Shown: positions 11,815 to 24,466 of the stretch, in pieces
Position numbering within the stretch: the stretch's first letter is position 1
Layout of the letters: every line of letters starts with the position of its first letter
Source of the DNA: Anthostomella pinea
Lineage: Eukaryota > Ascomycota > Sordariomycetes > Xylariales > Xylariaceae
DNA: 64,000 nucleotides
Assembly: GCA_963556695.1 (NCBI GenBank)
Contig: CAUWAG010000019.1
Coordinates: 806,001-870,000, forward strand
Direction: 5' to 3'
Program-made: the position numbers and the translations under genes
Notes under the pieces: model-generated
Databases searched by the model: none
What the model saw: the letters and a program-made list of their open reading frames with translations, nothing else
Told to the model about the DNA's origin: nothing

Positions 11815-14800
11815 ATCAAAAGTCTTCTTATTGTTCCTTTTACTAAACCTTATTTATCTTACATATTTAAAATACCTGTCCTTTTAACCCTTTAAAAGTT
11901 TTAAAAAGCAGACTTTTTAATATTACCATCGATAGTAAGAGAATAGCCCGAATAAAACTATAAGTTTTAATTAGAAGTAGACGCTTTAAGTTCTTTTAAC
12001 CTCTTTTGTTTTCTTTAAAAGCATTATATAATAACTAAAGATTTTAAACATTGTATAAAATAATTACGAGAAGAAATAAACGACTTTTAAACTAAGTTAA
12101 ACTATTAAAGTTAACCTCGAATTAAATAACGAAAATAAAGACAACGAAATTATTTAATATATATAAAATAATAACCTATAAATGCTATTAAATTTAACGA
12201 TAACGAGAAACAAACTTATAAACTTAGTAATAGCTTTTATAATCGAATTTAAAAGCTGTACGAAACGTAAGCATTATTTTTAAAGAAAATTAAAAACTAT
12301 ATACTTAAATTTATTACAAACTATCATAAAACCACCTATTATATTTTAAAGCAACCAATTTAAAAGTGGTTTGTAAATCTTTAAGCTTAATGCGAAATAG
12401 CTAGTATAAATAAACAGGGATATGTAAGACAACTTTATAAGATAGTACTTTAACCCTTTATAAATCTTAAAAACGTAGTAAAATAAATTGCCTTTTGAAG
12501 ATCGCCTTTATAAACGCCTATTAAAAGGAAGTTCTTAAAACGCTTAATTTAAGCTTGTAAGCTAAAAACTTTTTAAACATGGTATTCAAAGGATTTCTTA
12601 TATAGTTAAGCACTTACGCAGTTATTAAAGACGAATAAATCCGGCACGGAATTTTTAAAATCGAGATTTGATTAACGACTTTACAAAGGCTGTTTTATAA
12701 ACTATTAACAAAGTTGAACGAGATTTTAAAGGTGCATTTAAGTTTACTTATAACAGCGAGGGCTTAGGTAAAATAAAATAAAAGGTTAGAAGTAAAAAGC
12801 TTTAAACACAAATTAAACGCTGATTAAAGAATAAAAGAAGTAAGAATAAAGATAATTTTGAATGTTTAGCATATAAAATTTTTTTTTTAGCAAATTATTT
12901 TCATATCTTCTTAAAAAAGGTATAAAAGGGCTTTCAACTTAAAGACTATCTCGTTAAAAAGACAACTTAAGCCTTAAAAGATTTAAAACTACAAGCTTAA
13001 ATCCGCGCTTTAAAATAAAAGAAGTTAAAATCGAGTACAAGGACTTTTTGACTTAAAGGAAAAAAGCTTAAAAATATTTAAGATTAAATTTATAGCAAAA
13101 CGATAAGCAAGGTGTTATTAGCCTATATAGCGGTTAAATCGTACGACTATTTACTAGCATACTTAGTTATTTTAAATAGTAAAAGCACTATTATAATTCT
13201 AAACTAAGCGTAACGTTTAACCAGTTAAAAAAACTACGCCATGAAAAGATTTTATACAGTTAAGAGATCGCTTTTTACCTATTTAAGCATACGGTAATAT
13301 ATAAGTATATATTGAAAGTACGATTCTTAGCTTTTTTAAATACAGCTTACCACCTTTTACTTCTTACCACTTTCATGTCTTTATAAAAACTTAAAGGAAA
13401 AGGATATTAATAAGATTAAAAAAAAGGCAAACTAGTTTTAAAAGAAGAAACAATACCTTAATCGGTTATATCAAAGATATATATGGCTAATATATCATTA
13501 ACTACTAATCGAACGACTTAAACGCTATTTTTTATACCGTATAAGTGAGTAAGAAGCATTTACATAACTTATAGTTTAAAAAACCTTCTTTTAATAAAAA
13601 GGCGTAGCTATAACGTTAACAACTATGACATCTTAGCTTGAAAGCTTTGAAACACTTAATGTGCGCATTTTAAAAGGTAGTTATTTAAAAACTAACGGGA
13701 GGAAAATGCGAGTTATATAAAATGTTTAAAGTTAAATAATATATATAAAGAATATTACGATTTAATTACGAATATTTAAAAGAGAGATTAACTTTCGACT
13801 TTTATGATTATAAGAATTCGTTATTAAATGAGTTATTCTATATGGTGTTTATATGTAAAAACTGTAGTGTTTTATGAGACTACGCTTTTAAAAATCAAAC
13901 TATGTAAACAATCTTTCGTATAGTATTAACGCACTTTTTATAGTTAAAATGCTGGTACGATAGTAAAGTTAGGATAGTTAAAACATATAATAAAATATAT
14001 ATTAATAAGCTAAATATAAGAATATAGTTAAAAGCCCGCATAATTAACGTAAAGCTTTTAGCTCTTAGTATATAAGCTTAAAACAGAGGTATAAAGTACT
14101 TAAAGGGTGTATTAATAACGAAAGCGCATACAATACGAACTAGTATTAAATTGCCGACATTTTTATAACTAAAAATACTTAAAGCGGCTATATATCTTTA
14201 TAATTAAACATTAAAAAGAAGAATAAGTAAAAACCTCTTTTAATATTTTCAAAGCTGTTACGATGAAAATAAGTCGACTAATAGCCTTAAACAAGCGCTT
14301 TAACTAGATATATTTCGGGGTATATAACTGCAAGGCTTATATAATAACAACCGATATAAAGCTAAATCGTTAAAAGCTAAATAAACTTAGTTTTAAAGCA
14401 TATATTGAATACTTAGTTAATATCGGTCCTTTAATATTTACCGTATATCAGTGCCTTATTTAAACAAGGCGATAAGTATAACAGATATTGCTTTTAATGA
14501 GAACAAGGTATTTAATAAGAATAAAAAGCGGTTTCAAAATAACTTAAAAACGGCGACTATTATAGAGATATAAGCCATAGTTAATAAGTAAGCTTTATTT
14601 AAGTTTATTAACTATGTTTAAAACGAGGAAGAAAATCTTATAAATTTCAAGTAAACTAACATCCTTTTCCGATAAAGGTAAAGGATAAAAGTACGAGAGG
14701 CCCGGTAGTTCCCATAAAGATATAAGTTTTAAAAGACGAAAATAAAATAAATGTAAGTATTAAAAATAAGCACCCGTATACTACGGCAATGTTTGCCTTA

Positions 14801-15839
14801 TTACTTTTACTACCGCCTAGTCCTTTATCCGCCTTATTATATTATAGTATTTAAAAGAGGAATGAAAAACTTAAACATCCTTTTTGAAACTTAAAACGAA
14901 AAGATCTCGAGCCTTAAAAAGCGGCGTCTAACAGGCTTTAAAGCTTTGCTTATAAAACGATCGGGTTAAAACACCTTGAATCGAGCAAGCGTTAAAAAAG
15001 CCTTATAAAAAGGATTTAAGCTATATAAGTAACTTTTAAAAGAAGCATTACAATAGCGTAATAAACTAGCAACCTATTTAATAAGGTATTTATTTAAAAT
15101 AGCTAAAAAAGATCACTTAAAAAGTTATAAGGGCATAAGGTTATAAACTAAGATCTAAAAAAAGAGCTATTTATACAAAAGTATTAAATCTTAAATTACA
15201 TATAAGTATATGTTTATAAGTTTAATAAGTATAAGAGGTTTATTAAGTGTAAAATATGTTTTATATTTAAAAAAGATTAATAAAAAAGGCTGCATTTAAA
15301 GCAAACATATATAACTACTCTTATTAAAAGATCGTTAAAATCCTTAATGGCTTTAACGGCTAAGTCTAATTTTAAAATAATTTAATACCACGTTATTACC
15401 GCCTTTGTATATATTCTTATTATAAAAAGATTTTTATATAAAAATTATATAGGTACTATAAAAAAGGTATAATTTTTAGTTAAATAAGGCACTTTATAAG
15501 CTGAGGGTTTTTTTATTGCTATAGTGAAAAGAGGGTTTAAAACTTTACCCAGCTTAAAATTTAACCCGGTTTTATTTAAGCCGTGCTATTATATAAGAAA
15601 GAGAATTATAATATTTCCTACGTAAATAACGTGATTGTCGTATATAAAAAACACGTATAAAAAGATATTTAAAACGTAGTTTAATAACTTTAATAAAGAT
15701 ACGAGATTATTAAAAGCGAGCACGCTTAATAGTTCTTTAAAATAGAAATTATTTAAAACCGGCCTTAGTAAAGGATTTAAATATTTTAAACCTTTTATAT
15801 TAAGAAAGTAACTAACCTAATTAATACGATTAGTATGGA

Positions 15840-16005
15840 AGGGTCATTTGTGTGTGTATCGCGGGTTGATTTCCTAAGCTAAGCGGGAGCGAGCTGCACA
15901 CACTTAAGGTGTGGCAGCCGTCTCTTATCTTATCTAGCTAGCTTATGTCATCAACCAGGGCATCCGTGTGGGGTCCCCCTGTTGCCACGCATCACTAATC
16001 CATTT
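15840..16005. other. Normal-GC island inside the AT-rich block
   Basis: About 165 bases beginning near GTGTGTGTATCGCGGG and ending near CACGCATCACTAATC have ordinary base composition, unlike both flanks. CATTT lies on each side (about 15845 and 15999), which could be a 5-base target duplication of a solo LTR or small non-autonomous element inserted after RIP. No inverted termini are visible, so the class is open. Confidence 0.35.
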
Positions 16006-16535
16006 AACTAACATACTTTTTCAAGTTTTAATAACTATAAATAAAATACTGTTCTTGTAAGATTACGCCGCCTTTTACGAGATTAAAAAATATTAACGAA
16101 AGATTAGTTTTATTTTATTAACCTCTGTTTTTATATAAGTAGACATAGCCTTCGCAATATTACGCCTTGCCACATTCCCTACAAACTTAAGTTGAATTTA
16201 TTAAGATGCCGCTAACTAAGTTATTTAATACTTGTATAAAACGAGATACCACTTTTTTTAATTTAAAAGAAGAGATAATTTAATAGTAGCTAGTAGTGCT
16301 TTTTTTTTTACCGATAAGACTCTTGATAAAAAGAGCTTTTAAACATTTACTATAACTTTTTTTAAAAGCCTAATCGGCTAGAAGGCTAACAAGCAAAACA
16401 CGGTTACCGCTTTTATCATAAAAGTAAAACTACTCATACTAGCTTAAGTAGGTAAGAAAACTTTATATATTAGCCGGCTACTTCTAAAGCTTAGTATTTA
16501 ACTTAAACGCAAAACAAGTGAAGTAAAATACGATA

Positions 16536-18389
16536 ACGTAGCTGACAAGCGAGTTGACATTACAAGCGAGTTGGCACTCGTCATGAACTCTCCAACTGCC
16601 ATGTCAAATAACTTCACCACAACGCATTCAGTTCAATTCAATCAATCGGATTCCTCTTCCTCAGAGGTTTCTATCTCTATTGTACAAGTTCGCGCATTAT
16701 GGCCAGTATTGCCGCAAACGCCACACTGTCGCCCACGCGCTGCCGCCCGCCTCGGACGACGACTACCTTCACCCATTTCCTGTTTTGCCAGCTCAGTACC
16801 ATCCTTTGCAGCCTGAAGATCTACTGCATCTTTAACGGAAAGTACTCCTCCTTTCACTAGACGTTTGTTTTTTGTTCTCCGGTGTTTACTTAGTAGGTGA
16901 TTGGCCTCTTCTAGTTCACGGACCCGAGAATCAACCAAAGCGACCTTATGCATAAGACCGTATGTAGCCTTCGAAAACGAGCTCAATGCATCAACTATTG
17001 ATGTAGGTGAGCTTCCCTGGTAGTTTCTGACTCGGTTTTAGATATAAACCGATTGGTTTACCGCTTTGTTAATGGTGGTAGGCGTCTTCGAAGTCCAAGT
17101 AGTGGGTGGCAGATTGGGGTCTGGCGACGGTGTTCGTATGACAGCGACAGCATCCAGCTTTGAAATGACACTTTCTGGGTCAAAAGGAACAAGCCCAGTG
17201 GCACTGAAACCTGCTCGAATGTTTCCTGGCGTCATAGCAGCGTTATGTGCTTCACAAAACGCTGCAAGGAAGTCCTCCTTCGAAACGTGGGTTATATGAC
17301 GCCGGATGAGATCCTCAATCATGCGACCGTAAGCTCGTTTGAGCGGGCTAAAACAGCCGACATCTAGAGGCTGGAGCCTGTGTGACGAGTGGGCAGGCAT
17401 ACAAAGGGTGATAATGCCATTGTTCTGACAATAATCCTCAAAGACCTGGGAATGGTGGCTTTCGTGACCATCTAGGATGAGGAGGCGTTTACCGGCAGTC
17501 ATACGCGGTCTGGTATACTTATTGAAATGCTGAATCCATTCCAAACCAATCTTATTCGTGGTCCACCCGTTGTCGGACACGGCCACCTTCCAATCGCATG
17601 GTAATATCATGTCGCATGACGCGAGGTGGGTTTTGCCCTGTAGAATGATGAACGGCGGGACCACCCAAGCATCAGCATTAACAGCAGAGATTGCTGTAGA
17701 CCATTCCCTGTTGCCTTGCTGAGCTTGTCTAGGCCTGCCACGTCTTTCGGCGCTTGTAACGACCATGCCGGACCCAATAATGCCCATCATAAACCCAGTC
17801 TCGTCGAAGTTGTAAATATCCGCGTCTTGGATACCATGTTTCGCGACTGCCGCTGCAACTTGGCAAAACCACGCGCGATACGCGTCTGGATCCTTGTTCA
17901 AGACCCTCTGGTAGTCTATCTTCTGATGAAAACGCGTCCGGAGGCCTGGTGTACGTTTGATGAAGTTCCGCGTCCAGTTCTTTCCAACGCGTCCAGCCCC
18001 ACGCGCCGCCAACAATTGATTCGCCATATCTTCAACATAACTGTACCGGGGCAAAAATGCTCGCGCATCCAGGTCGAGAATGAAGGAACAAATGGCATTC
18101 TCTTCGGAAACCATAAGTTTCAAAGTATTGGGCATGCTGTCGCGTCGTGATGGCATTCCTTTGACTCTATTGCTCAAAGTGGAACGAGGGACGTTAAAGA
18201 GTTTCGCAAGCTGAAATATAGGAATATGAGGGTCACGTCGTTTAGCTTGAACAGCTAGCTGCAAGTCTGATTCGTTATAACGCGGTGCCATTATTGTTGG
18301 TGGAGATATGATGGTTTGAATCGTATTGGTTGGAAAGTTCATGACGAGTGCCAACTCGCTTGTAATGTCAACTCGCTTGTCAGCTACGT
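16536..18389 (-). mobile_element. Fot1/pogo-family DNA transposon
   Basis: This 1854-base element is bounded by TA on both sides (16534-16535 and 18390-18391), the target duplication used by Tc1/mariner/pogo elements. Its terminal inverted repeats, 16536-16589 and 18336-18389, are 54 bases and identical. Each repeat contains two copies of ACAAGCGAGTTG, plausible transposase binding sites. It carries one transposase reading frame on the minus strand. Base composition is ordinary although the element sits in an RIP-degraded block, so it either arrived after RIP acted or escaped it. Confidence 0.95.
16642..18291 (-). pseudogene. Fot1/pogo-type transposase with one in-frame stop
   Basis: This is a DDE-superfamily transposase that cuts and pastes its own element. 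From the probable ATG at 18291 (the open frame extends into the inverted repeat, with another ATG at 18342) the order is an N-terminal psq-like helix-turn-helix, a CENP-B-type DNA-binding region (WTRNFIKRTPGL), then the DDE domain. The acidic residues are visible in NFDETGF, LLILDGHESHH and LQPLDVG. A C-terminal zinc knuckle CGVCGNTGHNARTC (C-x2-C-x4-H-x4-C) follows. The frame is interrupted once, by TAA at 17038-17040, then stays open for about 131 codons in the same frame to 16642. The stop falls between the DDE core and the zinc knuckle, so a truncated protein would keep all three catalytic acids. A 36-base intron would also remove it but seems too short. Confidence 0.9.
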
Positions 18390-18751
18390 TAATATATAAA
18401 TAATTAAGCTAGTAATCGTTAAAATCGCCCTTTTAAAAACCAAGTTAAAGTATGTAAACATATATAACTATTAACTTTAATAAGAAGTAAAACGTAGAAC
18501 TATTAGCATCAAGCATACGCTTTTAATATAAATAAAAGCGGATATGTTAATTAAGGCATTGCCGGCTTAACAGTAAGCAGGATTTTTAAATTAGTTAAAA
18601 TTAATAAATACTTAAGCAAATCAGCTCGATTTAAGGTTATAAAAAAGAGACTTCTGGAAAAGAAAAGAGTTTTTAAGTTAAAACCTTCAAGTAGTTTACT
18701 TTATAAACTAGCTTAGCTAGAGCCGTTACCTGCCTAGCTAGAAGGGTTTGT

Positions 18752-18921
18752 TAAATTAAAGGTAAGCTGAAAAGGCACTTTAATAAGTAGACACCGGAAC
18801 CTAGTTGTTTGTACCGATCCAGCCCCCTTTAGTACAAAACTGCCACGGGTCGTACAAGGACACTTTAAGCAAAAAGAATACATACGCACACTTTACTCTT
18901 ACGATTAACTTAAATCTAACA
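18752..18921 (+). repeat. Direct repeat, less mutated copy
   Basis: Partner of 11650-11814. Shared words include AAAAGGCACTTT, TTTGTACCGATC and ACACTTTACTCTTA. It keeps more C and G than its partner and so is closer to the ancestral sequence. Confidence 0.7.
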
Positions 18922-19480
18922 CCTTCAACTATTAATTCTAGCTAGATCCAGCTGCTTAACAGCTAGCACCACACTTATACAACACCTGTATCCTATATAT
19001 ATATTAATAACCGTAAACCGTATTTATTAATATATATACGAATTAACATATACGGTGTTAAAGTAAAAACGCGACCGTAAAAAACGTACTTTTATTAACC
19101 GCGTTAATTAGATATATTTTATTAGCCGAGATATAAACGCTATAAAAAGGCAATAAAAGAATAAGAAAAAGGTAATATTATAACTTTAAAGATAATAATT
19201 TATAACTACGCAAATATAAGTTATATAAAACTAATAAAATATAATAAAAAGTATTTAAAAATTAAGACTAAGTTTAAAACATCGTAACTTTAAATTTAAA
19301 TTTAAATCATGTATATTTATATTAAATAACTTTATTATATCTTTTCAAGAATTCCTATTGATATTTTAATTTTTATCCTTGTATTAGACTATATACTTAA
19401 TACACATGAACCTTCTTAATATTTTTTCAATTAGTTATATTACGACTTTTTTTATTAAAAAAAGCTCGTTTTAAAAAAAG

Positions 19481-22400
19481 CTAAGAAATGCCCGCTAGTT
19501 GGATTGAAGCTTCGCGGTTTTCGAGGTCCTGCCATAGACAACTTGGAAGCTTCCCAACAGCCACATCTGACTTGTTCACCGTTGAATATGACACACGTTC
19601 TACGCATGTTCCAGTTGACCATAGCGCACAAACCGTTGATGGCGGGTGCCACCAAGCCACGGCGGTTCTGACAGATGTTTTAGGTGTTTTCTTGTAGATT
19701 CTAAGTTATCTTGAACTGCCGTTGCAATTAGTCTATTTCCCGTCCATGATCGCCGGTGGGTGTGCCGCTATATTTATTTACTTACATGTACCGGTATAAC
19801 TAATTTACATGCAATGCATGCTGATCATGGGGCCCGCCCAGAGAGCCTACCTTCGAAATTCAGGTACCAATCTCGATCAGGACATGCTTGCGCGTTCGTT
19901 TAGGTATGTAGGTATGGACCCATCAATCTCCATGCTGTTGGCTCCGGGGAATCCGGGGATATGCCAGCGAGCCTCCCAGCCACATTCTCGCTGCAGATGG
20001 CTCGCAACTTCAGAGGAACTGTTCCGCACTCCGACCTAAGAGAACAGGGCGAACAGAAAGATTGTGAGAAAAACGGCCATGTCGTGTCACGACACGACAC
20101 GACACGACACGACACGATGCGACTTGGAACAGCTTCGACTCGATTGGCACGTGGTCCAAATAAGCTTTTGTGGAGCTCTGATAGATCGTCGCCAGGAAGC
20201 TTTTCCTACCGTAGACTATTTCTGACTATTTCCAGTCTTGACTGATTTTCGATTTTGACCAGCAATCTGCGGCGACACTCGGCGAGCGTGTTGACAACTA
20301 CATACCTACATACTTCACTTGGGTGTATGTGCTTACCAACCAGATAGGCACCAACATGCACACGGACGCCAACGCCAACGCCAACAACAAGTTTGACCAC
20401 TCCACCACATCACTCCCACTCGCTACTGATACATGGATAAATGTCATAAACCGTGGACTTGGGATCCTGTCAATGCACGAGCTGCGCATTTGTCACAATC
20501 CAGGACCAACAAGCAAGCAAGCGTGAATGTGTCAATGTCGTCTTGGCGCATGCTGCCATCCCAACCGCCGGTCCTGGATGATGCTGGTTCAGAGGGCAGG
20601 TTATGCCCTCACCAGCTTTGAAGCCTCGTACAGTGTGTGTCGCTGCTCTCCGGTCTACACTCCAGAGCCCACGCAGCTCCATCACCAACTATTGTGCTGA
20701 CGTTACCTATCTAGGTTAGGTAAGTCATGACCGATCTTCCGCTGGGCTCTGATCACGACCCCTTGCATTGCCAGTACAGTTCCAAGCTCTGCCAGGCTGG
20801 CTAGCGAACCCCCTTTTCCCCCATCCAGACTGAGAAGGCTTCGTCGGATATACGACAGCTCTCAGCGGGCTATCTCGGACTCGTACAAATCATATGGCCG
20901 GGGACTCCTAGGCACATGAGTCTTCGAATTTCGGCACTTGTGCTGCTGCAGGCGGACATCTCATTAAAGTCATGCATGACTGATGAGCCAAGGAGACGTA
21001 TTGCTTACCGTTTATGGCGACAAAGTGGCAGCAAGGCAGAGTTTGTCTCATCAATCTCAGCTGGTCCATGGCAACCACTGGGCTGGTCTCCAAACGACTG
21101 CGGATGACGCAAGTCTGCGAGCAGGCTGGGATGACCCCATCTTCGCAAGTTCGCAAACACCTACCTAGTCACCCACTCCAGCCTGAAGCCACACATCGCT
21201 ACTGTGAGTAGGAGTCGGTGTGGCGGCACGGTGTGATGACGGCCATCCCCCGAGATCCCGCCATATCCACACCAATCCGCTGCCCACGCCACACACCATA
21301 CTTACTGCCAGAGGCACTGGAAACCCCCCAAGCTTACATACAGGACGCTACCCTGGCGGAATCCTATGCGTGTCTGACGTGCATCACCGACGGCGGGACT
21401 TGGTTGCACGGCTTTTCGCTGTCCGCTGTCCGCTCAGCCCTACGCAACATGGCATGTGTACCACAGAGATACATCTGTGCAACAACCGATGTGAGTCCAC
21501 CCCCACGGGACCGACCCGAAGCTGGCTTATGGTCAATTTCTTACTCACACCGTGACCCGACACGCGGGACTTCACCGGGGAGAGATGCGCCAAAGCAATG
21601 TCACCATGACTTGCACAGCGAACCGATCTGGCTGACAGTCCACACTGTGTTCACGTCTACTCTCGCCTACCGATGTCATCTCACGAGTTACACCGACAGT
21701 TACACAGCACCGTCGCACGTGCAGCAGGCTCGTCTACGAAAAGAGACTCCTGCGCATGCAACGTTGTGACGTGACACAGGACCTTCAACTCGGTTCCGCT
21801 CGTTGCGGCACAGCTGACATGATGGCTTGTGATCGAGGCAACAGAAGCGGCATGCATACGCTTGACAGGGTTCTGCAATGGAGACATTGGAGGGCAGTCT
21901 AGGACAACCTGCATATACTCCTCTCGTAATTGACTCGACCGGTCAAGATTGAACCAATCACTCTGGAGAGCACAACTGCCGCTCCTCGCACACTCAAGGA
22001 TGCCCAGGCCATGTAAGTTTTTTCTTTATGCGAGGAGTCCTACGAATGGCAGTTGGGGAGTTAAGTAGACGGTGACAGGGAGACAAGTCCTTCAGCAACC
22101 CAGTCATCCTCGTCATTAGGTTAGATAATACTGAGCCCTGAATTGCTGACCGTTGTGGTGTAACCACCAACTTAGACGCGAGTGTGCGACCTCAGAGCTT
22201 GCGACAACTGAATCCTGCCCTGTCTCTGACTGCGGGTGGCACCGAGCGCAATTTCCACCCCGGCGCTTGGGGTGAGTGTACTACGTAGTACCGCGATGCG
22301 AAGCCCACCAAGTCACCCAGGGAAGAATAAGTACCGTGCAGGACGAACCCGGCCCCCGGTCTCCACGAGTCTCGGGCCCGAATCTGGGGGCCGCTGGCTT

Positions 22401-24280
22401 CTGCATGGCTTTCGGCCGTTAACTAGCTGCGCTGCGGGCATGACGTTCTTTTCTATTTCAGGGTCTTTGGTCTTTGGTCGGATCTGATCTAATCCGATGC
22501 GCCTTTTCTTGCGAAGCTAAGGCAGGCAGCTATGTGGCTGCGCGGGCGTCCTGCGCGCCGACTTGCTGAGGAATGCGCGAGGCATGCGCGAGGCATGCGC
22601 GAGGAATGCGCTTCTGCTCTACTGGACGGGCCTTACGAGACGACGTACGGGATACGATAGCGAGCCTGCCTACCTACTTCAGCTAGCTAGCCCAAGCCTT
22701 GCGCGGACCAGGTTTCCGCTCAGCGGGATTTCATTCAAGATTGGGGCTGGGCTGGCTGGATCTGTGTACCCTACCAGTCACTTCCCATGTTGCCCGGTTG
22801 GCGGCCCCCAACTTTTATGCGCAGCAAGGCTGAGGAATTCAATTCTTTCAGTCCCAAAATGGAAAGATTTCCCCGAAATGGAAAGATCTGAAGGTAGTCG
22901 TAACAGTGCTACGGGATGGGCGAGATGCCACTGCGACCCTTCTTTGGATAGGGGGTGGCAAAGTCGACAATTGGCTGGGCTGACCGGCAGCTTGCCGGCA
23001 GGCAGGCAAGAAACCAATCATCACGGCTATGCGGCTCTGATGATCATCATGATGCTCAGGTGATTGGATGGGCCTACGAGGCTCTGGTGCAGATATTGGG
23101 GGACAGCTTGGTGCGAGGTTATATGCATGAGACTTGATGGCCGCTTATTGCGTCCGGCAGGCAGGGCGAGGTGAGGTTGCAGGATAGATGGCGAGTCATT
23201 GGTGTGTCATTCTCTGGCCTTGCATATCTTCTATAATGTGTTTTCTAATTGATTAAAGGTTTGCCAGGGAGCAAACGTGCAGTTGATATACATCCTGTTA
23301 TATTCTACACTGAGCTCTGCGTCATGGCTATCCAACTTGTCTTTTAATACCGGCCTTATTTATCTAACCAAGTTCCGTTCAAGCTGGTTGGGGCTCCTTT
23401 GATGCTTATCACGACAACGTAGCTTTGCCTACTCTAGATCCAATTTCAGTCCCGGTCATGTTAATACAGATTTGAGCAACGTTCTAGCCCAACTATCTAG
23501 TCCTCACCCGTGACATCCACGTTTTAGTGGTCATCGGAGCCCTTCAGATGTTAAGCATGGTAACCCACCTCTCAAGTCACACTCCGCAATAACGCTCGTT
23601 CATGACCTCCCCCTTTCATGGCAGAAACCTCGCACACAGACCGTGTGAACATGTCAGTTACCGCCCCGACTGATGTGAAGTTTTCAGACAGCAGGACTGC
23701 GGTACCACATTTGTCGTTCGTCCTTGCTGGGCTCTCTGGATGCTATACTTGGAATGTATTGGCATTTAGCGTGAGCTCTGCGGTCTATCACTTTATCTGT
23801 GTGCCATTTCAGGGTCCGACAGTGGTATCCGGCCCTGCCGTTTGAGTTGGAACAGAACGCAGCTGGTATCAGAGGGGTTCATGGCCTTGGCTCTCCAGGT
23901 CGTGCTTGGGAAACCCACCCGTGATTCATCTGACGCTGGAACTTCATCACGGTCTATACGGCCCTGATGGTCTCCGGTTTTCTTGCTGCAGATTGTCAGG
24001 TTACGAGGCAGCGAGGCACCGAGACACTGATATCCTGTGATTACCAAGGAGCCTCTACCGCAAGGTCGTTTGGTCGTCTGATATTCAAGTTTCCCACGGA
24101 CATGGGAACAGTCGTGGTCTTGTTAATCTGACGATTTGACCTCCAACCCCACGAAACGAGATACTTTATTCCTATCACCATTATGCTGTATGAACTTCTA
24201 TACAAGCAAATCATCTCTACTAGGCCACGACGCACCGATAAACTTGAGAATAGAGTCTATTAGTAGCCTGTCGTTGTCTT
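19481..24280. other. Intergenic, no recognisable gene
   Basis: Composition is ordinary. The longest open frame (21218-21769) has no domain, no codon-position bias that I can see and strong overlapping frames. Simple repeats are present: six CACGA units at 20088-20117, GCCAAC units near 20368-20385, and four near-identical ATGCGCGAGG-type units at about 22571-22610. No tRNA or 5S RNA gene was found. Confidence 0.55.
20088..20117. repeat. (CACGA)6 pentanucleotide repeat
   Basis: Six perfect tandem copies lie in non-coding sequence. Confidence 0.95.
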
Positions 24281-24466
24281 GTAGTAGTTGTTGTTGTTGT
24301 TGTTGTAGCATTTAACGCCGGGGGGACTGCCGCGTAGCGGCGTCAACCAGGGGCTCCAAGAGGCCGCTCAGGCGTGCTAGGCTAGGTCTTCTATGTACAT
24401 ACACTGCCCATCTAGCAGGTCAAGTCCGTAAACAGTCACCACACTTAAGCGGCAGATCACACCGTA

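Larger units (their letters stand above)
11369..19104. mobile_element. Candidate 7.7-kb TIR-bounded element, RIP-degraded
   Basis: The left end, starting ACGCGGTGAAAAAAAGTACG, recurs in inverted orientation at the right end, about 50 bases long with roughly eight mismatches, most of them C/T-type. Both ends are bordered by TA (11367-11368 and 19105-19106), which fits a TA target duplication. The span includes a later Fot1-type insertion of 1854 bases, leaving about 5.9 kb for the older element. No transposase can be read through the mutations, so the superfamily is unknown. The two ends could instead come from separate related elements. Confidence 0.45.
11345..19480. repeat. AT-rich, RIP-degraded transposon block
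   Basis: By eye the G+C content is roughly a quarter to a third, against about half in the flanks. Dense TAA/TTAA words break every frame, so no open frame above 60 codons exists from 11345 to 16570 or from 18390 to 19450. This is the usual outcome of repeat-induced point mutation on transposons. Diverged terminal inverted repeats (11367-11418 and about 19055-19106) and a 165-base direct repeat pair show that real elements underlie it. Two pieces of normal composition sit inside: the Fot1-type element at 16536-18389 and a short island at about 15840-16005. Superfamily identity of the AT-rich parts could not be read. Confidence 0.85.

Noticed and set aside
17003..17050. A short intron removing the TAA of the Fot1-type transposase
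   Set aside because: It would be about 36 bases with a poor GTTTAT donor, shorter than any other intron in the window; a nonsense mutation is simpler.
21218..21769. 183-codon open frame on the plus strand
   Set aside because: No domain, two other long frames overlap it, and amino-acid composition (rich in H, T, P, S) is typical of chance frames in CT-rich DNA.
23540..23610. Possible 5S rRNA fragment (CAGATGTTAAGCATGGTAACCC)
   Set aside because: Only a short resemblance to the 5S core; the internal control region and paired ends are absent.
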